From Calditrichota bacterium (GTDB taxonomy: Bacteria; CLD3): a stretch of 64,000 bases of DNA. Position numbers and translations under genes: made by a program. Positions 31,446 through 40,552 of the stretch are shown here, piece after piece (within the stretch, counting starts at the first letter, position 1; the number at the start of each line of letters is the position of its first letter). Where the stretch lies: positions 93,813-157,812 of the forward strand of contig QQUF01000028.1 in assembly GCA_008501735.1 (NCBI GenBank), given 5' to 3'. Below the pieces are notes generated by a model that did not search any database, had not been told where the DNA came from, and was given only the letters and a program-made list of their open reading frames with translations.

Positions 31446-32722
31446 TTTTTAATCCCAAATTTCTTTTGTAAAATTTTTATTGCGTTTTGAACTCCATTTT
31501 CATTTTTCATTTTTTGTCCAATGCTTTTTGCATTCTCTTTCATTTCAGGCGAAGCCAAAACAGTTTTAATTCTCGCTGCTAAATCTTCTGCTTTGAGTGT
31601 TCGGCGAAGCAGGTGTTTTGGCGAAACTCCAAGTCTGTGAAGTTCTTCTCCCCAAAAAAATTGGTCTGCGAGATGAGCGACGATTAACGAAGGAGTTCCT
31701 GCAAGTAGCGAACTTTGTGTAGTTCCTGCTCCTCCGTGATGAACAACTAAATTGCATTTCGGGAAAATTAAACTATAAGGAAAGTAACTTAGGAAATAAA
31801 AATTCTCGCCATTTTGGTAATTCCTTAGCTCTGTTTCGGCAATTTGAATTATCGCTTTGCAGCCAACTAAATTAGTCGCTTCTCTAAAAATTTCAACGGT
31901 TTCTCGGATTTTTACTGCACTTGTCGGCATCATACTTCCGAACGAAAAGTAAACTGTTGGTTCATCACTTTCGAGAAACTTTTCTAAACTTTGCGGAAAT
32001 TCAAAATTTAAATCTTCTGTTGGCGTGTTCAGAAAACCACAGACTTCGTAAAGCTTTTCCCAATCGTCTTGTTTTTTACAAATCTCACGGCTCACAGCGA
32101 TTAAGTTCAAAGTTTCAGAAGCCCAAATCTCTGTCATTAAATCTTTTTTGGGAGGCAAGTTTTCACGTTTTCTGAGCTTGTTAAATTCTTCCAAAAGTGC
32201 TTTGTTAATTACTTTCCTGCCAATTTTCCAAGAAATTGGATTAATCCATTTTCCAAGATTTGGAAATCCTGAAAGCAAAATATTTTTTGATGGAATTGAA
32301 TTGTGAGCAATATTCACACTTACTTCTTGAACACCAAATTTTTCTGCCGCAGCTTGCAAAGTATGAAGAAAAAAGTGCCGAATTACCAGTTCGTTATTTT
32401 GGCAAAGTTCTTCTGACACTTTGTACATTCTGTCAACTAAAGGGAAATAGCCTTCGTTGATAATTATTTTTGCTTGAGTGATTGGATTTTTTTCGCTGAT
32501 GCAATCTTGAATGACTTGCTCCAAGTCTTCCAATGAATAATCATCAATTGGAATTTTGATAAGTTTGAACCCGAAATTATCAGCGTATTTTTGGTAATCT
32601 CTGTTTTCAGGCTCGATTAGTGCAAGAGTTACCTGATGCCCTTCTTGTTGCAAACCAATTGCCAAAGCGATGAAAGGACGAATATCTCCTTCACTGCCCC
32701 AAGTCTGGATTCCGATTTTCAT
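31442..32722 (-). CDS. UDP-glycosyltransferase-like protein (GT1/sterol glucosyltransferase type)
   Basis: 426 aa. The N terminus GIQTWGSEGDIRPFIALAIG and the C-terminal donor motif NLVVHHGGAGTTQSSLLAGTP belong to the GT1/MGT family (macrolide, lipid and sterol glycosyltransferases). The mid-region has VYFSFGSMMPTSA, the usual start of the donor domain. No signal peptide is seen, so it is cytoplasmic or membrane-associated. The methyltransferase gene overlaps its end. The acceptor may be a lipid or carotenoid, which cannot be read from sequence. Confidence 0.9.
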   Translation of the reverse strand: MKIGIQTWGSEGDIRPFIALAIGLQQEGHQVTLALIEPENRDYQKYADNFGFKLIKIPIDDYSLEDLEQVIQDCISEKNPITQAKIIINEGYFPLVDRMYKVSEELCQNNELVIRHFFLHTLQAAAEKFGVQEVSVNIAHNSIPSKNILLSGFPNLGKWINPISWKIGRKVINKALLEEFNKLRKRENLPPKKDLMTEIWASETLNLIAVSREICKKQDDWEKLYEVCGFLNTPTEDLNFEFPQSLEKFLESDEPTVYFSFGSMMPTSAVKIRETVEIFREATNLVGCKAIIQIAETELRNYQNGENFYFLSYFPYSLIFPKCNLVVHHGGAGTTQSSLLAGTPSLIVAHLADQFFWGEELHRLGVSPKHLLRRTLKAEDLAARIKTVLASPEMKENAKSIGQKMKNENGVQNAIKILQKKFGIKK

Positions 32723-32817
32723 TTTTGTTTCTTTCTGAAAGTCAAATTTTTCAATGAAAATTAATGAAGTTTAACTTAAATTGAAATTTACAAATTTAAA
32801 ATTTTGAGGAAATATCT

Positions 32818-34041
32818 ATGAAAAAGGTCATAATTTTACTCTTACTTTTGTGTCTCGGAAATACTTCATTTGCTACCGAGTTCTTGTTTCTGAAAGTTTC
32901 ACCTTCATCTCAGTTCAATGGAATGGGTTCAGTCGGAAACTCATTACCGACAAACGATGTTTTTGGATTTTATTACAACCCTGCTCAGCTTGGGAATTTT
33001 GCAAAAAACAATAATTTCGGTTTTCAGTTTTATCCTCAAAAAACAGATTGGCAGAAAGATTTGGGTCCAGAGTTAAATAACTTTGGAATGAGTGTTGGTT
33101 ACAAGCCTGAAAATTCTCTTTTTAGTTTTGGTTTTGGATTTTTACACAGCCATTTCGATTATGGAACTTTTGACTATACTAATGAATTTGGAACTAAAGA
33201 TGAAAAAATTATAGGACCAACATACAGTTATCAAGCATTTAGCCTTGGAATAAACTATGACTGGATAATTGATTTTAATGCTGGTGTTACTTTTAAAAAT
33301 ATTAAAGGCAAAAACTTACTTCTTAACTACAATGAGTTTTTCATTCCACAAGATACAGTAAAACTTAAAACACAGACTTTTGATTTCGGTATTTTAGCCA
33401 CTATTCCTTTTGGGAAAATATCTTCAAAATCTTATGATGGAAAATATTTTTTAAATGCCTCATTAGGATTCTCAGTTCGTAATCTTGGCGGCTCTGTAAA
33501 ATATCCAGATAAAGAAGAATCAGAACTTATGCCAAGAACCTCTGTCTTAGGTTACTCATTAGTTGGAGGTTACGAAGGAGAAATTAACGGAGAAACTTTT
33601 GATTTTGTGAAACTGAGTTGGTCAGTTGATGCCGAAGATGATTTGACGAAAAAAGTAGTTGTTGTAACAGATGGTAAATCTACCTTAAAAGAGGAATACC
33701 AAAATATTTTGGCTAATACAAATCCTTGGAAAAATATCATTCTCGCTGAGGGAAGTTCAAAAATTATAAGGCATTTGGGCTTCAAAGTTGAACTATTTGA
33801 AACATTTTCATTTATGAAAGGAAGCCTTGACGGAGATGGGTTTGATGGAAGAAAAACAATTGGATTTGGTTTCTCTTCCAAAGGAATTTCTAAATACCTT
33901 TATTCAAAAGATGAAAATGAAATTTTTGAATTTTTATCTCAAGATGTTGAGCTAAAATATTTTCACTCAAGTTTTTTTGACGGAAGTGATATAGAATCAA
34001 AGTTCAACGGAGTGTCATTAGTTCTCAAGAACATTTTCTAA
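32818..34041 (+). CDS. PorV/PorQ-like outer membrane beta-barrel protein
   Basis: 407 aa with a signal peptide (1-19). The N-terminal pattern FLKVSPSSQFNGMGSVGNSLPTNDVFGFYYNPAQLG is that of PorV/PorQ and related FadL-like barrels of T9SS-encoding bacteria (MGSA...NPA). The remainder alternates aromatic-rich strands, with a short acidic insertion (DAEDDLTKKVV), and ends in a hydrophobic C-terminal strand VSLVLKNIF. Since several T9SS-tailed proteins are encoded here, a role in that system is possible. A terminator follows. Confidence 0.75.
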   Translation: MKKVIILLLLLCLGNTSFATEFLFLKVSPSSQFNGMGSVGNSLPTNDVFGFYYNPAQLGNFAKNNNFGFQFYPQKTDWQKDLGPELNNFGMSVGYKPENSLFSFGFGFLHSHFDYGTFDYTNEFGTKDEKIIGPTYSYQAFSLGINYDWIIDFNAGVTFKNIKGKNLLLNYNEFFIPQDTVKLKTQTFDFGILATIPFGKISSKSYDGKYFLNASLGFSVRNLGGSVKYPDKEESELMPRTSVLGYSLVGGYEGEINGETFDFVKLSWSVDAEDDLTKKVVVVTDGKSTLKEEYQNILANTNPWKNIILAEGSSKIIRHLGFKVELFETFSFMKGSLDGDGFDGRKTIGFGFSSKGISKYLYSKDENEIFEFLSQDVELKYFHSSFFDGSDIESKFNGVSLVLKNIF

Positions 34042-34045
34042 CAAA

Positions 34046-34075
34046 AAAGCGACACCCTCAAAAGAATGTCGCTTT
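34046..34075. terminator. Intrinsic terminator
   Basis: Perfect 9-bp stem AAAGCGACA / TGTCGCTTT with a 12-base loop, between convergent genes ending at 34041 and 34100. The flanking A/T runs allow it to act in both directions. Confidence 0.85.
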
Positions 34076-34099
34076 AAAATTTATCAAAAATCTTTGTTC

Positions 34100-35221
34100 T
34101 TAGATTTCTTTTCTTGATTCAACTTTTCCGATAAAGTCTTTGAGAGTCTGTGTTGTTCCGTAAAGAATTTGAGCTGTTTTAGCATCTCTGAAATGCTTCT
34201 CAACAGGATAATCTCGCATATAGCCGTAACCACCGAAAAGCTGAACTGCGTCAGTTGTTGTGAGCATACAAGCTTCGCCTGCCAAAAGTTTTGTCATTGC
34301 AGAATCTGTTACACCTTTTTTCCCGTTCTGGATTGCACGAGCAGTTGCGTAAATCATCGCACGACTTGACTCAATTTTAGACATATTATCTGCGAGCATA
34401 AACTGAACAGCTTGTTTTTCAGAAACAGGATTTCCGAATTGGTTTCTTGTTTGGATAAATCCAATTGCCAAATGATGAGCATCTTCTGCAACACCAACAC
34501 AAATTGAAGACATAAACAGTCTTGAAGCCATTAAAATTATTTCTGACATTGTTTTACCGTCTTTTCCACCGAGTTTTGAATCAGCTGAAACTTTGACGTT
34601 GTTCAAAGTCATTTCTCTTGTAGTAGCTGTGTTTAGTCCGAGCATATGAATATTTTCTGAAAATGAAACTCCATCGACATCTTTTGCAATGACAAAGAAA
34701 GATTTTTCGCCTTCTGAGTTTGTTGCCAAAACTGTATAAAAATCAGCTTCACCAATGACAAGAGTTTTTACTCCGTTAAGGACAAAACCATCTCCATCTG
34801 CTTCAAAATTTGTTTTTACTAAACTCAAGTCATTAATTTCTTTTTCATAAACTGCCAAAGAAAAGATTGCTTCACCTGAATTTAATTTTGGAATGAAATT
34901 CGATTTTTGAGAATCACTTCCACCCATTAAAATTGGAATTGCACCTTGTAGGTTTGCAAGGAAACTCATTGCAGTTCCGCCACAAACCTTTGCAAGTTCT
35001 TCGACAACTAAAGCAACACACATCGGACTGTGAGTTTTTCCGCCAAAGTTTTCAGGAACGAAAGCTCCGTAAAGACCTGCTTTTGCAGCTCCGTTTACCA
35101 AATCTCGTGAATAAGCTCTTGCTTTGTCTAACTCGTCAAAAACGGGCTTAACATTTGTTTCAGCATAATTTTTGGCTAAGTCTCTAAAATGTATTTGAAT
35201 TTCGTTTAATCCGTAATCCAT
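34100..35221 (-). CDS. Acyl-CoA dehydrogenase-like protein lacking the catalytic glutamate
   Basis: 373 aa with the three-domain ACAD fold (helical N-domain GLNEIQIHFRDLAKNYAE, beta domain, C-terminal helical bundle with LFGGYGYMRDYPVEKHFRDAK). However, the position equivalent to the catalytic Glu in QIYEGTSQ is QILYGTTQ, with Y354 in place of Glu. The alternative Glu position in helix G (ERLVL in isovaleryl-type) is Ser (MASRLFMSSI). The beta-domain signature TEPxAGSD reads YEKEINDLS. The protein therefore looks degenerate in substrate and FAD binding. It lies just downstream of a canonical ACAD gene and may be an accessory or structural paralogue. An unknown substrate mode is possible. Confidence 0.87.
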   Translation of the reverse strand: MDYGLNEIQIHFRDLAKNYAETNVKPVFDELDKARAYSRDLVNGAAKAGLYGAFVPENFGGKTHSPMCVALVVEELAKVCGGTAMSFLANLQGAIPILMGGSDSQKSNFIPKLNSGEAIFSLAVYEKEINDLSLVKTNFEADGDGFVLNGVKTLVIGEADFYTVLATNSEGEKSFFVIAKDVDGVSFSENIHMLGLNTATTREMTLNNVKVSADSKLGGKDGKTMSEIILMASRLFMSSICVGVAEDAHHLAIGFIQTRNQFGNPVSEKQAVQFMLADNMSKIESSRAMIYATARAIQNGKKGVTDSAMTKLLAGEACMLTTTDAVQLFGGYGYMRDYPVEKHFRDAKTAQILYGTTQTLKDFIGKVESRKEI

Positions 35222-35264
35222 TAAAATATCTCCTGATTAATCTATTTTTAATTTTTATAATTTT

Positions 35265-36413
35265 CTAACGGTATTCTTGCAAAACATCTCTTGAAATGAT
35301 GATTCGCTGAACTTGACTTGTTCCTTCATAAATTTGGAAAACTTTTGCATCTCGCATTAATTTTTCAACAGGATATTCTTGTGAGTAACCGTAACCACCG
35401 AAAACCTGAACTGCATCAGTTGTAATTCTCATTGCCATATCTGCTGCAAAAACTTTTGCAATTGCTGCGAAACGAGTATTTTTTCTGCCTTGATCTTTTT
35501 CGTAACAAGCTTTCCAAACTAATAGTCTTGCTGCTTCAATATCTTTAACCATATCGGCAATCATAAAACTAATTCCTTGAAACTTGCCGATTGGTCTGCC
35601 AAAGGCTTTTCTTTCATTTGCGTAACGAGCAGAATGCTCCATTGCAGCACGAGCAATTCCAACTGCTCCTGCAGCAACTGCTGGTCTTGTGTGGTCAAAA
35701 GCTGCCATTGCTAAAAGCCAACCTTTTCCTTCTTGCCCAATTCTATAATTTTCAGGAACAACAACATCTTCAAAAATTACTTCACGAGTGTCAGATGCTC
35801 TTTGCCCCATATTTTGTTCTTTTTTACCAATTGTAATTCCAGGAGTATCAGCAGGAACATAAAAAGCCGACATTCCACGAAAGCCTTTTTCCTTGTCAGT
35901 ATAAGCCAAAACAAAAAACCAATTTGCGTGACCTGCTCCCGTAATCCACATTTTTGTTCCATTGATTACGTAATCATTTCCTTTCTTGGTAGCCGTTGAT
36001 TGGATTCCTTGAACGTCAGAACCAGCATTCGGTTCAGTTACGCAGTAAGAACCTAAAATGCACTCTTCCGTCATTGGTCCGAGAATCATTTGTTTTTGTT
36101 CTTCCGTTGCACCAACAATGATTGGGGCTTCTGCTAAGTTGTTCGCTGAAATTGCTGTTGAAATCCCTGTACAAGCAGCACCAAATTCTTCTGAGATTAA
36201 CGCATCTTCCATAACACCGAATTGAAGTCCACCACAAGATTCTGGAATCGCAAGATTTGTGAGTCCAAGTTCCCAAGCTTTCTTGATAATTTCTAACGGA
36301 TATTCTCCTGTTTGGTCGTGGTGTGGAGCTTTTGGCAAAATTTCATTTTGAGAAAAATCGCGTGCAAGTTCCTGAATTTGTTTTTGGTCTTCACTTAAAT
36401 CAAAGCAAATCAT
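35265..36413 (-). CDS. Acyl-CoA dehydrogenase, canonical
   Basis: 382 aa with all ACAD features: signature VTEPNAGSDVQGIQSTATK, GTKMWITGAGHANWF, HTRPAVAAGAVGIARAAME, and a C-terminal FGGYGYSQEYPVEKLMRDAK followed by QIYEGTSQ with catalytic Glu at residue 363. It resembles medium- or short-chain type FAD-dependent dehydrogenases of beta-oxidation. The degenerate paralogue starts 43 bases downstream, so both are in one operon. Electron-transfer flavoprotein genes are not in the window. Confidence 0.95.
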   Translation of the reverse strand: MICFDLSEDQKQIQELARDFSQNEILPKAPHHDQTGEYPLEIIKKAWELGLTNLAIPESCGGLQFGVMEDALISEEFGAACTGISTAISANNLAEAPIIVGATEEQKQMILGPMTEECILGSYCVTEPNAGSDVQGIQSTATKKGNDYVINGTKMWITGAGHANWFFVLAYTDKEKGFRGMSAFYVPADTPGITIGKKEQNMGQRASDTREVIFEDVVVPENYRIGQEGKGWLLAMAAFDHTRPAVAAGAVGIARAAMEHSARYANERKAFGRPIGKFQGISFMIADMVKDIEAARLLVWKACYEKDQGRKNTRFAAIAKVFAADMAMRITTDAVQVFGGYGYSQEYPVEKLMRDAKVFQIYEGTSQVQRIIISRDVLQEYR

Positions 36414-36499
36414 TTATTTTTTCCTTAATAATTTTACAATTTTATAGCTAACTAATTTAGTTAAAGTTAGCCTCTTTTTCACCAAGATTTTTTTGGGAT

Positions 36500-37492
36500 T
36501 TAAACCCGCAAAAATGATTCCTGTTCTTGTTTCTCCAAAAATGCATCTAACTTTTCTTCGATTGGAGCAAGTTCTGTTTCTTGCATCAAAGAACTTCTTA
36601 ATTTTGCAATTCCACGAACTCCTCGCAAATAACCTGAAAAATGTTTCCTAAGTTCAATCATTGCTCTTTTTTCCCCTTTGAACTCTGCACCAAGTCGTAA
36701 GTGTTCTTTCATCACGTTCATTTTTTCTTGCAAAGTTGGTTCGGGCAAAATTTCTCCTGTTTCCAAAAAGTGCCTTGTTTCTTTAAAAAGCCAAGGATTT
36801 GCAATTGCTCCACGACCAATCATCACTCCGTCACAACCTGTTTCATCGAACATTCTTTTTGCGTCTTGAGGAGTCATTACGTCTCCGTTTCCAATGATTG
36901 ACATTTTTACAGCTTCTTTTGCTTGCCGAATCCAATCCCAATTTGCACTGCCTTTGTAGCCCATTGAACGAGTTCTTCCGTGAATTGCAACTGAATGGAT
37001 TCCTGCCTGTTCGAGCCTCTTTACAGCTTCAACAATCACAATCGAGTTCATATCCCAACCAATTCTTGTTTTCAAAGTAACGGGAAGTTTTACAGATTTA
37101 ACGATTGCTTCAGCCATTTTTGCCATAAGTTCAATGTCTTTCAAAAAAGCTGCTCCTGAACCGTGAGCAGTAACTTTTTTCACAGGACAACCACAATTTA
37201 TGTCAATCAAATCAGGTTTTGCCTCTTCGGCAATTTCAGCTGCTTTGATTAAACTTTCGATTGTCGGACCATAAATTTGAATTCCAACAGGACGCTCTTC
37301 TTCATAAATCGTGAGTTTTTTCAGAGCCTTGTCGGAATCACGAATCAAGCCTTCGGAGTTCACAAATTCACTAAAAGCAAGGTCAAGTCCGCCAAGCCTT
37401 TTGCAAGTAACACGAAAAGGTGGATTACTAACTTCTTCCATCGGAGCAAGTAGTAAAGCCTTTTCAAATTTTAAATTGCCAATTTTTAACAT
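36500..37492 (-). CDS. dusB: tRNA-dihydrouridine synthase B
   Basis: 330 aa FMN enzyme that reduces uridine in tRNA. Characteristic segments: LAPMEEVSNPPFRVTCKRLGG at the N terminus, ININCGCPVKKV-like DINCGCPVKKV with the catalytic cysteine (C in GCPVKKV), VAIHGRTRSMGYKG, IGNGDVMTPQDAKRM, and a C-terminal helical RNA-binding domain with LRKHFSGYLRG. Length and motifs match DusB. It faces the acyl-CoA dehydrogenase genes in the same direction, with an 86-base gap, so a separate transcript is likely. Confidence 0.95.
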   Translation of the reverse strand: MLKIGNLKFEKALLLAPMEEVSNPPFRVTCKRLGGLDLAFSEFVNSEGLIRDSDKALKKLTIYEEERPVGIQIYGPTIESLIKAAEIAEEAKPDLIDINCGCPVKKVTAHGSGAAFLKDIELMAKMAEAIVKSVKLPVTLKTRIGWDMNSIVIVEAVKRLEQAGIHSVAIHGRTRSMGYKGSANWDWIRQAKEAVKMSIIGNGDVMTPQDAKRMFDETGCDGVMIGRGAIANPWLFKETRHFLETGEILPEPTLQEKMNVMKEHLRLGAEFKGEKRAMIELRKHFSGYLRGVRGIAKLRSSLMQETELAPIEEKLDAFLEKQEQESFLRV

Positions 37493-37565
37493 TTTTCTTC
37501 TACTTTTGAAACAAAAACTATTTCTAAACTTTTACTAAGTGTAAAAATTTGAAGCAACGAATTTA

Positions 37566-38612
37566 ATGAATAAAGATTCTAAAATCAAAGGTAGAGCAAC
37601 AGCTGAAAATCCGAAGAGTAGATTTCACAAATTGGAGTTTGTTCCAGACGAAACAGATGAAGACTTTTCCCCAAAAACTACTTTTTACAACGACTCTTCC
37701 AAGACAATCTTATCCGAAAACACAAGTCCTGACATTCCTTTCAATTTCAGTTTAAATCCTTACAGAGGTTGTGAACACGGTTGTATTTACTGTTACGCAA
37801 GACAGTACCACGAATTTCTTGATTTTTCGGCAGGACTTGATTTTGAAACAAAAATTATGGTTAAAAAAAATGCTCCCGAGCTTTTGAGAAAAAAACTTTC
37901 TTCAAAAAATTGGAAGCCACAAACAATTTCTATGAGTGGAGCAACAGATTGTTACCAACCTTGCGAGAAACACTTTAAGATTACAAGAAAGTGCCTTGAA
38001 GTTTTAGCAGAATTTAGAAATCCAGTTGGAATCATCACAAAAAATAAATTAATCACAAGAGATATTGATATTTTGCAAGAATTGGCAAAATTCGACTGTG
38101 TAAGAACCGCTCTTTCAATTACAACTTTAGACCCAAAACTCACTGAAACTTTAGAACCTCGAACTGCTCGTCCTGAACTTCGTTTCAAAGTTGTAAGCCA
38201 ACTTGCAAAAGCAGGAATTCCTGTTTCAGTAATGATTGCACCTGTGATTCTTGGACTCAATGACCACGAAATTCCACAAATTGTAAAACGCTCAGTTGAC
38301 GCAGGAGCAATCGGAGTAAATTATTCCATTTTGCAGCTTCCTTACGGAGTTAAAGAACTTTTTGAGAATTGGCTTGAAAGAAATTTGCCACTACAAAAAA
38401 GTAAAATCCTTAACAGAGTTTATTCGATTGGAGAAGGAAGTTTAAACAATTCAGAGATTTTCAGAAGAATGTCAGGAGAAGGAGTTTTTGCAAAACAAGT
38501 TCAAGCACTTTTTAAAGCATCAAAAATCAAAGCAGGTTTAAGAGAGAGCGATTTTAGACTTTCAACAAAGCATTTTAGGAAAGTTGAGAAAGGTCAGATG
38601 ACTTTATTTTAA
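37566..38612 (+). CDS. PA0069-family radical SAM protein (spore-photolyase-like)
   Basis: 348 aa. The [4Fe-4S] motif is GCEHGCIYCYARQYHE (CxxxCxxC), followed by DFETKIMVKKNAPELL and ISMSGATDCYQPCE, features of the Rv2578c/PA0069 group related to spore photoproduct lyase. No signal peptide, cytoplasmic. Members often cluster with DNA-repair or phage genes, but here the gene stands alone between the dusB gene (divergent) and the TPR kinase. The chemistry is not established for this family. Confidence 0.9.
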   Translation: MNKDSKIKGRATAENPKSRFHKLEFVPDETDEDFSPKTTFYNDSSKTILSENTSPDIPFNFSLNPYRGCEHGCIYCYARQYHEFLDFSAGLDFETKIMVKKNAPELLRKKLSSKNWKPQTISMSGATDCYQPCEKHFKITRKCLEVLAEFRNPVGIITKNKLITRDIDILQELAKFDCVRTALSITTLDPKLTETLEPRTARPELRFKVVSQLAKAGIPVSVMIAPVILGLNDHEIPQIVKRSVDAGAIGVNYSILQLPYGVKELFENWLERNLPLQKSKILNRVYSIGEGSLNNSEIFRRMSGEGVFAKQVQALFKASKIKAGLRESDFRLSTKHFRKVEKGQMTLF

Positions 38613-38704
38613 AAATTTGACTTTCTGCTTTTTTTATTTATGAAAACCCACCAATCTTTACTTAATTACAAATCTATATTTTGACCACTTACGGAAAATG
38701 AGTT

Positions 38705-40552
38705 TTGCAAAAACAAATCGAACTTCTCAAAGAAAAACTAAACCTAAGTAACTCCAGCAAAGAAAAAATTGAACTTTTAAAAGAGCTCAGCAAACTTTAT
38801 CTCATTGCAGACGATTATGGGAATACAATAATTCTTTTGCAAAAAGGTTATGCCCTTGCTCATCATATTCAAGATGAAGAAAGTCTCATTTTCTTTCTAA
38901 ACAGTCTCGGAACAGCTTACATTCAAAGCGGCAAAATTTCCAATGCTCTCAATTTTTTCCAAAAAATCTATGAAACGAATAAAAAAGACTCCCTACTCTA
39001 CGGCATTGCTCTTAGTAATTTAGGCGGAATTTACAACTTGCTTGGAGATTGCAACGAATCTTTAAAGTATCACTTGAAGTTTCTTGAAGAAGCTAAAAAA
39101 GAAAATGATAAATCTAAAATTGCTTTTGCATTAAACAACATCGGATTTGTCTATGAGTTTTTAAACGATTACGACAAAGCTCTCGAAAATTTTAAAAAGG
39201 CTTTGGAACTTAAAGAGGAAATCGGAAACGAAGAACTTATCGCTTCGACAGCTAATAACGTTGGCAGAGTTTATGTTGAAATGGGCAAACACAGTATTGC
39301 CTCTGAATATTTACAGAAATCTTTACTGATTAGCGAACAACTAAATCAAAAAAATGTTTTTGCAAATGTTTTAATGAGTTTGGGTAAAATCTACAAAAAC
39401 GAAAAAGATTACAGAAAAGCTTTAGAATATTATTTGAAATCACTCAAAGCTTACAAAGACATTGGTTCCAAAATCGGAATCGTAAAAGTCTCGAATAAAA
39501 TTGGACGAATTTATCAAAAGTTAGAAAAGTTAGATAAAGGAATTGTATTCTTGGAAAACAGTTTAAACCTCTCAAAAGAAATTGGTTCAAAATCGCTTGA
39601 AGCGAAAAACCTTCACGACATCGCTGAAATCCACGCTGAGAAAGGTGATTTTGAAAAAGCCTACGAAGAGCTTAAGGCTTACACAAAAATCAAAGAAAGT
39701 TTTTGGGAAGAAAAAAGAGCCGAAGAGCTTGCGAAAAATTTGGCTGGAATTGAGTCTAAAGATATTATGGAAAAATTTGATTACTACAAAAATGAATTTC
39801 CAAAATTACAATCACAAAACGAGGAACTTGAAGCTAAAAGAGGTTCTCTCGAATACAAAAATAATTTCATTCACGAGACTCTTGGAATTGTCGTCCACAA
39901 CTTACGAAACCCAATTAGTGCTATTAATTGGTTCAGCGAACTTACTTTCAAAAATTACCGAAATATTTTAGGTGGAACGGGAAGAGAACATCTGAAAATC
40001 ATCCAAAGAAATTGCAAGAAAATGGACGATTTATTGAATGACCTTCTTGAAACGATAAAAATTGATAACCAAAATTATCAACTTCCATTAAGAGAAATTG
40101 ACTTAGTAGAGTTTCTCAAAAAAACTAAAGAAATTTTTACAGGACTTGCACGAGATAAGAAAATTGACTTTCGTTTGGAGTTACCCCGTCAAAAAATAAT
40201 GGTTGAAGCGAATGAGGAAAAACTTTTTGAGATTTGCGAGAATCTAATTTCAAATTCAATAAAGTTCACTGATGACGGTGGAAAGATTTCAATTTCTTTA
40301 GCAACTGATGAAGATTCTGTGGAAATTCATTTTGAAGACACTGGAGTTGGAATTCCTGCGAGCAAAATTCCATTTCTTTTTGACAAGTTTACTCAAGCAG
40401 GAAGAAAAGGAATTAAAGGTGAAAATTCAGTTGGCTTAGGAATGTCAATTGTTAAAAGATTTGTAGAGTTACACAACGGAGCGATTCAAGTCGAATCACA
40501 AGAAAATAAAGGCACAAATTTTTACATTCTTTTGCCTTTGTTTAAAAACTAA
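38705..40552 (+). CDS. TPR-containing sensor histidine kinase
   Basis: 615 aa, no membrane segment. About seven TPR units (residues about 20-340, for example ASTANNVGRVYVEMGKHSIA and ANVLMSLGKIYKNEKDYRKA) are followed by a coiled coil (about 345-385) and a HisKA domain with VVHNLRNPIS, where H398 is phosphorylated, then HATPase_c (NLISNSIKFTDDGGKI, DTGVGIPASKI, ENSVGLGMSIVKRF). The start is TTG at 38705; the preceding in-frame codon is a stop region and no ATG fits. It ends overlapping the Uma2 remnant. No response regulator gene is adjacent; cytoplasmic TPR kinases of this form are common in Bacteroidota. Confidence 0.9.
   Translation: MQKQIELLKEKLNLSNSSKEKIELLKELSKLYLIADDYGNTIILLQKGYALAHHIQDEESLIFFLNSLGTAYIQSGKISNALNFFQKIYETNKKDSLLYGIALSNLGGIYNLLGDCNESLKYHLKFLEEAKKENDKSKIAFALNNIGFVYEFLNDYDKALENFKKALELKEEIGNEELIASTANNVGRVYVEMGKHSIASEYLQKSLLISEQLNQKNVFANVLMSLGKIYKNEKDYRKALEYYLKSLKAYKDIGSKIGIVKVSNKIGRIYQKLEKLDKGIVFLENSLNLSKEIGSKSLEAKNLHDIAEIHAEKGDFEKAYEELKAYTKIKESFWEEKRAEELAKNLAGIESKDIMEKFDYYKNEFPKLQSQNEELEAKRGSLEYKNNFIHETLGIVVHNLRNPISAINWFSELTFKNYRNILGGTGREHLKIIQRNCKKMDDLLNDLLETIKIDNQNYQLPLREIDLVEFLKKTKEIFTGLARDKKIDFRLELPRQKIMVEANEEKLFEICENLISNSIKFTDDGGKISISLATDEDSVEIHFEDTGVGIPASKIPFLFDKFTQAGRKGIKGENSVGLGMSIVKRFVELHNGAIQVESQENKGTNFYILLPLFKN

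Noticed and set aside
38698-38751. Short ORF ATGAGTTTTGCA... (17 codons) overlapping the start of the TPR kinase gene, possible leader peptide
   Set aside because: No ribosome site of note, low-complexity basic residues, and it overlaps the TTG start in another frame; more likely chance.
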